DNA of 64,000 bases from contig NC_044509.1 in the NCBI RefSeq assembly GCF_902362185.1, forward strand, positions 15,379,866 to 15,443,865, written 5' to 3'. Made by a program: the position numbers and the translations under genes. Below are positions 11,446 to 21,772 of the stretch, one piece after another (position 1 is the first letter of the stretch; every line of letters starts with the position of its first letter). The notes below the pieces were generated by a model. It saw only the letters and a program-made list of their open reading frames with translations, was not told where the DNA came from and did not search any database. The DNA comes from Chanos chanos (taxonomy: Eukaryota; Chordata; Actinopteri; Gonorynchiformes; Chanidae).

Positions 11446-13822
11446 GTGGAGTCTGAATGATAATCAGTCAGTGAGCTGAATGAGCCTGTGGTAAATAAGC
11501 TGGTGAAGCCCAGCAATGACAGACTGAATCAGAGGGAGTCGGAGACAAAGGTGGAACAACAAGCAACACTTCAAATCTGAAATAATTTATAATTTTAATT
11601 TTGGAATTACAATCAGTGGAAACCATTAAATGAACAAAAAAAAAGAGTTTGGAAACATGATGAAACATTGGAAATTCACCACAGCAACCTAATACTGCTT
11701 AGGGAGGGTCATTCTCACTGACAAACAACACTCCACTCAATCAACTTGAGTTTAGCATGTCACATGATCAGGTCAGGTTTCATAGCCATGAGTCCTGCTA
11801 CTTCCACATTGTCCTTCATGTCCAAGCTTTAAATGTGTAAACAGCCGACAACTGTGTGGATGATCAGCACTCCAGCAGATCGTGTCCAATGATGACAGGA
11901 CCAGTCCTAATGTGACCTCATAGATCATTTTTTAAATTTCTGTTTATGTAACAATATATCAATAAATCCAACCTCCTGGGGGGTATTCCAGAAAGCAGGT
12001 TTAGTGAAAACGCTGATTTACTTAACTCAGAGTAAGTAGTAAAACTCCTAATAGAAGAGCCCTATGGCTTCATTCTCCTAGCATTGGGCTTTGTTTTGCT
12101 AGAAGAATAAATAAATGAATGATGGACATCATTTATTACTTGTTTGATGCTTATTTTTATTTTGTACTTTTGAAAATGTGAGTATATTAAATGCCTGATA
12201 CTTCAAGAATATGACTCAAGTTATTTTTTTCATGGGTGACTTGCACCAGTCAATTTTTCATGTCTGTGTCTTAGTTTTAACTCAATTATTGTATTTGAAT
12301 GCTTCTACAACCCTGCTCTTCCCCTTCTTTAGTGAATAGCCACATAGCTTTCCCTTTAGTATATACTGTACATGTATTGATTACTTTTATAAGTGTATAC
12401 GTGTTCTCCATGGTAATTAAATTAAGGTAGTGTGGGGCCTAGCAGAATTTTTTTTACGGACATAAGGTCTGAAGAGACTCACAAGTAACTCACAGAAGCA
12501 TGCATAACTGTTTGTCTTTGTACACACTTACAAAACCATCTTTCTTACAAAACCTTTACCTCAACCCCTACACAGATGGTCATTTTCACCTGGTCATTTA
12601 TGTTCATTTATTGGTGTCATAATTCTGACTGCTCAGCAGAAACACCAGAAAGCACTTGCTTTTTCTCTCAGATGTAGGTAAAAGGTATTTCTTATCCGAG
12701 AGACGCAAGGCCAAAGGCCTCGTGTGGCCTGGGTATATCTGGGTGCAAGAAATCGTTTTCTTTGGTCAGTAACATCATGACTCAGTCTGGGTAAAATCAT
12801 GTGCATAGTGTGCAGGAGAGCCTCCTCTTCGCTCCTGCTTCGCCTGTATCATCATTTCAACTTCAGTAAAGAATACTACTACCAAAAAGAAACGTTGTGC
12901 CTTTTTATTATTTTAACAGCAAAACATGCCAATGCCCAACAATAGTAAATTTAATATTTTTTTCCTACCACAACTGTTGACGTTTTAATAAATGATTACA
13001 TTTCCAAATTTAAGGTGCAATAATTTTGAAGCTGATATGTCGAGATTTGTCAAGACTTATAAAGATACCCACAGCACCTGCACACTCCATGGCACAACTG
13101 ACCTTACTCTGAACTTTGTGGTGTTTGGGTGTCACACAGTAATGTAAACTGTGTGTCAAAGTGAGTAGAATGTTTTGAAAATTAGAAAAACATATTTTCA
13201 ACTTATGTAGGTCAGTTGGTTTTCAGTCTGAGGCTCCAAGAGATGTGTGGGGATTGTGGAATGGTGAGCATTTTTTGCTTTGAAACTTTCAACAATTCTT
13301 TGTACTGTGTGCTTTTAATCTTGTGTTCCTTAGTATATTTTGCTAAATGTGTCTTTCCCTCCTTGCTACAATATGTTTTCTTCATACTTTAACTTTGTAA
13401 TAAACAGTAACCAGGGCATTCCGCTCCTTACTTGTGCCACAGACTCAAGAGAACACCTGAGAATCTGAGTACATAAAAGTAGAGAACATGAACATGTGAT
13501 TTTGAAAACACCCATTGCATTCTTCTGGGAACAGGATCATTCCCTGGACATAGAGACGCCTGCCTCTACACTGGATTATAGCCATTATAGAAGGATATAT
13601 ATGCTTATGCAGAATGTGTGATCCCTGCTTGTAGATCAACATGCTGCCATTTCCATTCATCTTCACTTGTGTCTTGAATTGGTCTTGTATTGCAGCTACT
13701 CCTCATTAGGAAATATTTGTAAAATTTGTAAAATATTTTTTTTGTTCAAGCTAATATTTAATCATAAAGGTAAAAGCATTTAATGAGGTATACCACTGAA
13801 GCCTCATGGTTTTATAAGAAAG
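11446..13822. other. Spacer and upstream region of OR U2
   Basis: No gene is recognised. This region is the copy of 473-998 plus 4230-6107 without the LINE, and of 21773-24149. It includes the half-MITE at about 11978 and a leader exon ending at 13822 before GTAAGC. The leader intron runs 13823-13926 and ends TTTTTTTTCAG. Confidence 0.6.
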
Positions 13823-13965
13823 GTAAGCATGACTTTAGTAACTATGTTTTTACTACTTTTCATCCCTGAAAGATTATTTCAGTTGAAATATTCAATCATT
13901 CATGCAACTGTATTCTTTTTTTTCAGACATTTTTCCTTGTACGTGAAAAAAGGAGACATTTCAAG

Positions 13966-14958
13966 ATGCCCATACAGCCAGTCTCTGTGAACACAACATT
14001 TGTACGTCCATCCACATTTTATATTAATGGATTTTCCAATGTCCCACATGCAAAGTATTATTATATATTTCTCTGCCTTGTCTACACCACAACGGTCCTT
14101 GGGAACTCCTTTATAATGTGTACTATAAGCCTGGCCCGTACTCTTCACACAGCGAAGTACATTGCCGTGTTTAACTTGGCTGTGACTGACTTGGGCGGAA
14201 GTACTGCTCTGATTCCGAGGCTTGTGGACACATTTTTGTTTGAACACCAGTACATATCATATGAAGCTTGCTTGGCCAACATGTTTTTTGTTTTCTTTTT
14301 CATGACTCTGCAGTCTCTCACTCTGCTTGCTTTGGCTTATGACAGAGTGGTTGCAATTTGTTTTCCTCTCAGATACCATGCAATTGTCACTAAAACAACT
14401 ATGGCTTTGATCACTGGATGTATCTGGATGTTTTCAACAGTTCTAATTGCTTCCACTGTAGCACTGATTACCAGACTCTCTTTTTGTCGATCTACTGTTG
14501 TTAACAGCTATTTTTGTGACCATGGGCCAATTTATGCACTGGCCTGTAATGATAACTCCTTGAATATCATCATGGCCTATGTCTGTTTTGCTGTAATCAT
14601 TTGCATTCCATTGATGTTAATAGGTATTTCATATGCTTGCATAGCTTTTGCATTACTGAGAATTGCACAGGGAACTGGGCGTATCAAAGCCATGAAAACC
14701 TGTACATCCCATTTGATATTAGTGGCCATACTCTACCTGCCAGTTTTATTCATAAACATAGCAGCTGTGGTGTCAAGACTAGACCCTAATGTCAGGATAA
14801 TCAATTACTCTCTCACACAAACAATACCATCCATGCTGAATCCTATTATATACACAGTTAAGACAGAGGAGGTCAGGCAGTCTATTAGAGGACTCTACAA
14901 AAGAGCCATGGTAAATAAAACAGTAGACAAAAATATGAAGAATTCCAGAGCAAAATAA
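13966..14958 (+). CDS. Odorant receptor, copy U2
   Basis: This is a 330-residue seven-transmembrane odorant receptor with the same landmarks as its neighbours: N9-T-T sequon, GN in TM1, AYDRVVAICFPLRY at the end of TM3, KAMKTCTSHL, LNPIIY. The start follows a leader intron (13823-13926) whose donor and acceptor are both intact. It is closest to U5. TM4 reads WMFSTVLIASTVALITRL in both, against WVFTTALVASVVELITRL in U1 and U4, and both end KNMKNSRAK. In loop 2 to TM5, however, U2 has the NDNSLNIIMAY text of U1 and U4 where U5 has NDTSLNDIMAY, a small patch that suggests gene conversion. Residue 55 is Ser where the others have Cys. Confidence 0.95.
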   Translation: MPIQPVSVNTTFVRPSTFYINGFSNVPHAKYYYIFLCLVYTTTVLGNSFIMCTISLARTLHTAKYIAVFNLAVTDLGGSTALIPRLVDTFLFEHQYISYEACLANMFFVFFFMTLQSLTLLALAYDRVVAICFPLRYHAIVTKTTMALITGCIWMFSTVLIASTVALITRLSFCRSTVVNSYFCDHGPIYALACNDNSLNIIMAYVCFAVIICIPLMLIGISYACIAFALLRIAQGTGRIKAMKTCTSHLILVAILYLPVLFINIAAVVSRLDPNVRIINYSLTQTIPSMLNPIIYTVKTEEVRQSIRGLYKRAMVNKTVDKNMKNSRAK

Positions 14959-16540
14959 AATCCTGTAATGCAAGCTACTTTGTAATGCAATGGAGGGAAG
15001 CCTTTAGGTAGGGGCATGGCCCTTTCAAGGCTTGCTGCTGAGAGAAAACATTTAGGGTTTTATATCATTCAAAAGCAAAATTAATAACATAAAACGAGGA
15101 CTTCTCTGACTTGGATTTACAAAAACGTAATGGGTAAAATAGAGTTAATGAGGAGATGTGACTTAAAATATTTAGTTTCTACATTTGAATTTTTTTTCTC
15201 CATTTTTGCTTAGTCCATGCTCTTCTGCATGTTTGAGGTGCTTCACCTAAAATCGTAATATTCTTCTCCCTTTTCTCCCATTTGAAACTGTCATTTAGCA
15301 GTATTGTGTACCATACTTAAGTGAAACTTCGAAAATAAACAAAATATACAATGTGATGTTTTTTTTTACCTCACTATAGCATGTTTTAGTACAATATAGG
15401 GCTCAGCTGAGACTGACATACTCCATTCTATATTTATATTATCATCACGATTAATCACGGTAATCATTTAAGTCATGTAAATTGAATTGATATCACAGGA
15501 GATACTGGAACTGGAATTATGGTAAACGGAACTGAATTTGATGAAATTCAATGAAATTCCATACCGAAGAAAGATTGTACTAGACTAAACATAAGAATGC
15601 AGATAACATTTCAATATGTAAAACTTGTGTAGCGCCTCTAGTCCTAACCAGTTGTAGTAGTGAAGACACTAACATCTACCTAGGTTCAGGGAGTGGTATG
15701 CCTTGACTAACTCACGGGGAGAGTTGATGTTGAGTTGAACCCCTGCCATTTATATTGCTTTACCACAACACATAACATACACAGTGCACACAGAGCGCTG
15801 AACCTTGTATATAAAGAAATGGGGAAAAAAACAGAGCTCTTTCCAATGCCAAATGAAAATGGGAGAACAAATAAAGTCTCTTTTGAGTTGCAACCCTCGA
15901 TGACTGCTCCTTTAAATATAGGAGTTTGAGATCCAAAGGGTTCAAGTCCTTGTCCTTGTGTGTGTATTGGACGTACTACTATTCTGACTATTTCTGCCTG
16001 GGTAGAGGAAATAGTGTGTATGGTCTCTTATCTGGTGTCCGGATGAACGCATCGAGCTAGTCAGACATCTCCTGGGAACAGATCCTATGGCAGGCCACAC
16101 CGCTTCCACGACCGTCCACAGTCTCGCTGGGCTGGCCTCACGATCATGGAATCCTCCAGATTCTATCTGGTAGTTCAAAAACCCATGAGAGTTATTACTC
16201 CACAGAACTGCCTTTCTCACGCTCACAGCTGGGATTCTGATAAAAGACAGCTTATTAGCGTTGATATATGGAAACAGTCCAAAATTTAGGACTATTGTGT
16301 GGCGTTTCGTACCGAAATCATTACGTTGGTTCACAGCACATTTACAAGAAGAGACCTCCAGCAGAAATAATGACTGCACATAGTGTTCTCTACCATTTCA
16401 GATGTGCATTATACGCTCCCCTCAGGAGCAGCATGCCACTACACCTCTACATGACATACTGGGTACTAGTTGCCCTATATTTCAAATGGGTTACACTTGT
16501 ATTGATTCTGAATAACTTGATCATAATGTTATTACACTTA
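14959..16540. other. 3' flank of OR U2
   Basis: There is no convincing gene. The stretch is nearly identical to 25286-26867 after U5. Open frames on both strands, such as 15942-16379 (minus), recur in the duplicate with matching text, but this is explained by the DNA copy. They show no domain, start context or splice evidence. Confidence 0.55.
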
Positions 16541-17397
16541 CAGTTAAGCCCAAAATTATTCATACCCATGCCAAATTATGATTTATAGTGAATTTTTATT
16601 TGACCAATAAATTATTTATTTATTTGTTTGTTTGCTTGTTGTCGTTTGTATAACCAGGTTAAAAAGTGCACATTTGTTTTTTTTATTATTGTATGAAACT
16701 TCACCAAATCCTGACATGATTGCTATTGTCCTATTTTATGTTTGTAAATAATGTGTTTATGTAATGTGTTTAACTTCAGCACTGAGTTGTAGCACCTGTA
16801 CTGCCTCTTTAAGACACTGCTGTTAGTAGTTGTCATAACTGTGTCGCTCTCAGTCTGCGGTTGTTGAACTGAGGAGAGGTTGCTGATGTCCTGTGTGTGT
16901 GCGTGAGAGCTGCATGTCAAACATTTTTTTCGTTCTGTGTTAATTTGTGCAGACGGTATCTCTTCTTGAATAAAAACACAACAACTGGAATCATCAGTGT
17001 GATCATTATCCGGTCAAGTTAAGCAGACCATCGAACACAATGCAGATTACAGAAGCTAAGTTAACGGAGGTGCAGATAGAAGATGGAACACCCCAGTTAC
17101 ATTTGCATGCTTGTTTGTTTTCTTACATTTTTATTAAAAATGCCATGTCCAAAATGATGCATACCCCTTGAAATTATCACAAATGTTTGAGAAAGTGCAA
17201 GCTTTTATACCATTCCAAACGGCCCTAGTAATTTCTACCATGTTCTACAGCATTCTCATCAGCTGTAAACTGAGAACAGTTGACGCAGAAGTTCTCTAGT
17301 TAGTTACCATTAAATTACAAGTCGTGGCGAAAACTAAAGAACTTAGTGAGGACCTCCGGTTGCACATTGTGGCTGCTAACAAGACAGGGAAAGGCTA
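16541..17397 (+). mobile_element. Tc1-like transposon, 5' part
   Basis: It begins CAGTTAAGCCCAAAATTATT right after a TA, the usual left end of fish Tc1-like elements. It runs to the first codons of a transposase (reading AKTKELSEDLRLHIVAANK). The start codon seen in the sister copy (ATG at 27652) is GTG here. It is cut at a TA by the end of another element (17398-17459), exactly as at 27723-27724, so that insertion came before the block duplication. Confidence 0.82.
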
Positions 17398-17459
17398 CCT
17401 TAGTGGAAATTCCAGTTGAAAATCCAGTAGCTAGTCTATTGAAATGAACTGGTCTCAAA
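17398..17459. mobile_element. Terminal 62 bp of the BEN-gene transposon
   Basis: The sequence CCTTAGTGGAAATTCCAGTT and what follows match the left end of the 11.57-kb element at 27725, then stop after TGGTCTCAAA. The rest of the element is missing in this block. So block A once held, or was joined at, the same insertion. Confidence 0.85.
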
Positions 17460-17504
17460 AAATGTTCCCCATTCCACAATCCCCACACATCTCCTAGAGC
17501 TTCA
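17460..17504 (-). repeat. Inverted scrap of OR upstream DNA at a duplication joint
   Basis: Read on the minus strand, this matches 5513-5559 (TGAAGCTC, GAGATGTGTGGGGATTGTGG) with a few changes. It lies exactly between the truncated transposon end and the OR fragment U3, so it marks a rearrangement joint. The match may go on weakly to about 17520. Confidence 0.75.
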
Positions 17505-17522
17505 AACTAAACACTAAATAAA

Positions 17523-17774
17523 TCCCATTTAATATTAGTGGCCATGCTCTACCTGCCAGTTTTATTCATAAACATAGCAGCTGTCATGTCAAGACTAGAC
17601 CCTAATGTCAGGATAATCAATTACTCTCTCACACAAACAATACCATCCATGCTGAATCCTATTATATACACAGTTAAGACAGAGGAGGTCAGGCAGTCTA
17701 TTAGAGGACTCTACAAAAGAGCCATGGTAAATAAAACAGTAGATAAAAATATGAAGAGCACCGCAGATAAATAA
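17523..17774 (+). pseudogene. 3' fragment of an odorant receptor, copy U3
   Basis: Only the last quarter of a receptor is present, from TM6 (VAMLYLPVLFINIAAVMS) through LNPIIYTVKT to the C-terminal KNMKSTADK of the U1/U4 type. The open frame from an internal ATG at 17538 gives 78 residues and cannot make a receptor. The 3' flank to 18300 is of the U1 type. It is a leftover of a third unit truncated at the joint described at 17460. Confidence 0.9.
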
Positions 17775-18300
17775 AATCCTGTAATGTGATACATTACAAT
17801 GTGATATTCAAGCAGTGAGTGCTTGCGAAGGAAACAGAGAGATTTTAAACCTTAAGGACTTGTTTTAAGCTATGGAATAAAACCATATTGAGCATATAAT
17901 TTACTCAGCCAAGTTAAATGAGCCATACTCAAATACTGCTGGTCTGGAATTTTACAACTTAAATGAATTTCAGTCCCAATCTTGAGTGCAAATCAATTAT
18001 AGATGGAATTGTGAGAAAGGATGTGATTTGTGTATTGAGTATCATCGTGTGCCTTTACCTACATTTTAAATAAAAATGTACTCTTATCACTCCAGCAACA
18101 CCAACCTGTTTGCTTGTAACAAGAGAATAGCTTCCTTTCTTGTTGTTCAGCTTGAATAATTTTAAAAACTTTGACAATTTAGATTAAATTTAGATGAGGC
18201 TTTAGGGCAAGTCAAATGAAAACTGATGCATTCTAATTCCAGTTTTTGGAATTTGAATTTACAGTGACACCAGTTTTCAAATCTGACATAAATTTTAATT

Positions 18301-18550
18301 TTGGAACTACAATCAATGAAAACATTAAAAAAAGTTTTGAGGATGTAACTGTAGAAATGGGTTAGAATTATAATCAACAGGATTCAATTAATTGAAATTC
18401 CACCATAAAGAGAGCTGTTATCTGCATTAATGAAGTGTGTAAACTACATGAATAACATTCCATAAAAAAGGGAAATTAAAGTATATTAAATTTCTTCTGT
18501 GGTAGACTCAGTTTATGTCCTCTTTTGTCCAGGTTTTCTGTAACATCGAA
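18301..18550. other. Spacer between U3 and U4
   Basis: No gene is seen. The first ~50 bases resemble the MITE-flanking text near 610-680 (TTTTGGAA(C/T)TACAATC). The U4-type upstream match begins abruptly at 18551 with GTATTTCTTATCCGAGAG. Confidence 0.4.
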
Positions 18551-19785
18551 GTATTTCTTATCCGAGAGACGCAAGGCCAAAGGCCTCGTGTGGCCTGGGT
18601 ATATCTGGGTGCAAGAAATCTTTGGTCAGTAACATCATGACTCAGTCTGGGTAACATCATGTGCATAGTGTGCAGGAGAGCCTCCTCTTCGCTCCTGCTT
18701 CGCCTGTATCATCATTTCAACTTCAGTAAAGAATACTACTACCAAAAAGAAACGTTGTGCCTTTTTATTATTTTAACAGCAAATCATGCCAATGCCCAAC
18801 AATAGTAAATTTAATATTTTTTTCCTACCACAACTGTTGACGTTTTAATAAATTATTACATTTCCAAATTTAAGGTGCAATAATTTTGAAGCTGATTTGT
18901 CGAGATTTGTCAAGACTTATAAAGATACCCACAGCACCTGCACACTCCATGGCACAACTGACCTTACTCTGAACTTTGTGGTGTTTGGGTGTCACACAGT
19001 AATGTAAACTGTGTGTCAAAGTGAGTAGAATGTTTTGAAAATTAGAAAAACATATTTTCAACTTATGTAGGTCAGTTGGTTTTCAGTCTGAGGCTCCAAG
19101 AGATGTGTGGGGATTGTGGAATGGTGAGCATTTTTTGCTTTGAAACTTTCAACAATTCTTTGTACTGTGTGCTTTTAATCTTGTGTTCCTTAGTATATTT
19201 TGCTAAATGTGTCTTTCCCTCCTTGCTACAATATGTTTTCTTCATACTTTAACTTTGTAATAAACAGTAACCAGGGCATTCCGCTCCTTACTTGTGCCAC
19301 AGACTCAAGAGAACACCTGAGAATCTGAGTACACAAAAGTAGAGAACATGAACATGTGATTTTGAAAACACCCATTGCATTCTTCTGGGAACAGGGTCAT
19401 TTCCTGGACATAGAGACGCCTGCCTCTACACTGGATTATAGCCATTATAGAAGGATATATATGCTTATGCAGAATGTGTGATCCCTGCTTGTAGATCAAC
19501 ATGCTGCCATTTCCATTCATCTTCACTTGTGTCTTGAATTGGTCTTGTATTGCAGCTACTCCTCATTAGGAAATATTTGTAAAATTTGTAAAATATTTTT
19601 TTTGTTCAAGCTAATATTTAATCATAAAGGTAAAAGCATTTAATGAGGTATACCACTGAAGCCTCATGGTTTTATGAGAAAGGTAAGCATGACTTTAGTA
19701 ACTATGTTTTTACTACTTTTCATCCCTGAAAGATTATTTCAGTTGAAATATTCAATCATTCATGCAATTGTATTCTTTTTTTCAG
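18551..19785 (+). promoter_or_regulatory. Shared upstream region and leader intron of OR U4
   Basis: About 1.23 kb is nearly the same as that before U1, U2 and U5. The leader exon ends at 19682 (GAGAAAG), the intron is 19683-19785 with GTAAGC and TTTTTTTCAG ends, and coding starts 40 bases later in the next exon. A short non-coding leader exon before an intronless coding region is usual for OR genes. Promoter activity is inferred from conservation only. Confidence 0.5.
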
Positions 19786-19825
19786 ACATTTTTCCTTGTA
19801 CGTGAAAAAAAGAAGACATTTCAAG

Positions 19826-20818
19826 ATGCCCATACAGCCAGTCTCTGGGAACACAACATTTGTGCGTCCATCCACATTTTATATTAATGGTTTTTCTAAC
19901 GTCCCACATGCAAAGTATTATTATATATTTCTCTGCCTTGTCTACACCACAACGGTCCTTGGGAACTCCTTTATAATGTGTACTGTATGCTTAGCACGCA
20001 GCCTTCACACAGCGAAGTACATTGCCGTGTTTAACTTGGCTGTGACTGACTTGGGTGGAAGTACTGCTCTGATTCCAAAGCTTATAGACACTTTTTTGTT
20101 TGAACACCGGTACATATCTTATGAAGCTTGCTTGGCCAACATGTTTTTTGTTTTCTTTTTCATGACTCTGCAGTCTCTCACTCTGCTTGCTTTGGCTTAT
20201 GATAGAGTGGTTGCAATTTGTTTTCCTCTCAGATACCATGCAATTGTCACTAAAACAGCGATGGCTTTGATCATTGGATGTATGTGGGTGTTTACAACAG
20301 CTCTAGTTGCTTCTGTTGTAGAACTGATTACCAGACTCTCTTTTTGTCGATCTACTGTTGTTAACAGCTATTTTTGTGACCATGGGCCAATTTGTGCACT
20401 GGCCTGTAATGATAACTCCTTGAATATCATCATGGCCTATGTCGGTATGGTCACAATCCTTTGCATTCCATTGATGTTAATAGGTATTTCATATGCTTGC
20501 ATAGCTTTTGCATTACTGAGAATTGCACAAGGAACTGGGCGTATCAAAGCCATGAAAACCTGTACATCCCATTTGATATTAGTAGCCATGTTCTACCTGC
20601 CACTTTTATTCATAAACATAGCAGCTGTCATGTCAAGACTAGACCCTAATGTCAGGATAATCAATTACTCTCTCACACAAACAATACCATCCATGCTGAA
20701 TCCTATTATATACACAGTTAAGACAAAGGAGGTCAGGCAGTCTATTAGAGGACTCTACAAAAGAGCCATGGTAAATAAAACAGTAGACAAAAATATGAAG
20801 AGCACCACAGATAAATAA
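19826..20818 (+). CDS. Odorant receptor, copy U4
   Basis: This is a 330-residue odorant receptor and the sister of U1 in block B. All usual motifs are present (N9 sequon, GN, AYDRVVAICFPLRY, SYFCDHGPICALAC, LNPIIY). The frame is open from 19796, but the start at 19826 matches the sister genes. It differs from U1 mainly in a short patch in TM2 to loop 1: ALIPKLIDTFLFEHRY instead of ALIPRLVDTFLFEHQY. The KLI part of that patch is shared with distant copy U6, which hints at exchange with a U6-like gene. The leader splice sites are intact. Confidence 0.95.
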   Translation: MPIQPVSGNTTFVRPSTFYINGFSNVPHAKYYYIFLCLVYTTTVLGNSFIMCTVCLARSLHTAKYIAVFNLAVTDLGGSTALIPKLIDTFLFEHRYISYEACLANMFFVFFFMTLQSLTLLALAYDRVVAICFPLRYHAIVTKTAMALIIGCMWVFTTALVASVVELITRLSFCRSTVVNSYFCDHGPICALACNDNSLNIIMAYVGMVTILCIPLMLIGISYACIAFALLRIAQGTGRIKAMKTCTSHLILVAMFYLPLLFINIAAVMSRLDPNVRIINYSLTQTIPSMLNPIIYTVKTKEVRQSIRGLYKRAMVNKTVDKNMKSTTDK

Positions 20819-21570
20819 AATCCTGTAATGTGATACATTACAATGTGATATTCAAGCAGTGAGTGCTTGCGAAGGAAACAGAGAGATTTTAAACCTTAAG
20901 GACTTGTTTTAAGCTATGGAATAAAACCATATTGAGCATATAATTTACTCAGCCAAGTTAAATGAGCCATACTCCAATACTGCTGGTCTGGAATTTTTAC
21001 AACTTAAATGAATTTCAGTCCCAATCTTGAGTGCAAATCAATTATAGATGGAATTGTGAGAAAGGATGTGATTTGTGTATTGAGTGTCATCGTGTGCCTT
21101 TACCTACATTTTAAATAAAAATGTACTCTTATCACTCCAGCAACAGCAACCTGTTTGCTTGTAACAAGAGAATAGTTTCCTTTCTTGTTGTTCAGCTTGA
21201 ATAATTTTAGGCACTTTGACAATTTAGATTAAATTTAGATAAGGCTTTAGGGCAATTCAAATGAAAACTGATGCATTCTAATTCCAGTTTTTGGAATTTG
21301 AATTTACAGTGACACCAGTTTTCAAATCTGACATAAATTTTAATTTTGGAACTAATCTCAACTCAAATCACAAAACAGACAGAATTCAGTGCACGAGTAA
21401 CAGACTATCATAGGCAGAACAGGAAATCATCAATGATTAACGAGGTAGGGTTAAAAGACAGGAACAGCAATAATACTAGAAGAGGATAACACAGCTTGGT
21501 ACACTCAGTGGGAATGAGAGACTTCACAAAGAACAAAGCAACAAAGGAGTATATGTACTGGGGGGGGGGG
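20819..21570. other. 3' flank of U4 and spacer to U5
   Basis: No gene is seen. U1-type 3' flank runs to about 21350, then the spacer that also begins near 58 and 7779. A run of 16 G lies at 21560-21575 at the edge of the MITE. Confidence 0.5.
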
Positions 21571-21772
21571 GGGGGTGTTCCAGAGAGCGGGTTTAGTGAA
21601 AACTTAGAGTTGGCTAACTCAGAGTAAGTAGTAAACCTCCTAATAGAAGAGCCCTATGGCTTTGTTTTGCTAGGAGAATGAGGCCATAGGGCTCTTCTAT
21701 TAGAAGGTTTCCTACTTATTCTGAGTTAACTAACTCTGAGTTTTCACTAAACCCAATTTCTGGATTACCCCC
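21571..21772. mobile_element. Foldback MITE, intact copy
   Basis: This is the same inverted-arm element as at 270-472. It keeps the uninterrupted sequence AGAGTTGGCTAACTC that the CACTA-like element entered in unit U2. Confidence 0.75.

Larger units (their letters stand above)
55..17459. repeat. Segmental duplication block A (OR copies U1 and U2)
   Basis: This block matches 17523-27784 in order and orientation once later insertions are removed. The spacer beginning near 58 recurs near 7779 and near 21353. The OR upstream region at 4970-6250 recurs at 12690-13965, 18551-19825 and 23010-24292. U1 and U4 share one type of 3' flank, and U2 and U5 share another that ends in the same Tc1 fragment. 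So the unit copied was a U1-type plus U2-type gene pair. Block A is longer because it later took in a LINE and a CACTA-like element. Matches were read by eye; exact identity was not computed. Confidence 0.85.

Noticed and set aside
15942-16379. 145-codon minus-strand frame, repeated at 26269-26706
   Set aside because: The repeat is explained by the segmental duplication. There is no domain and no sign of protein-level constraint.
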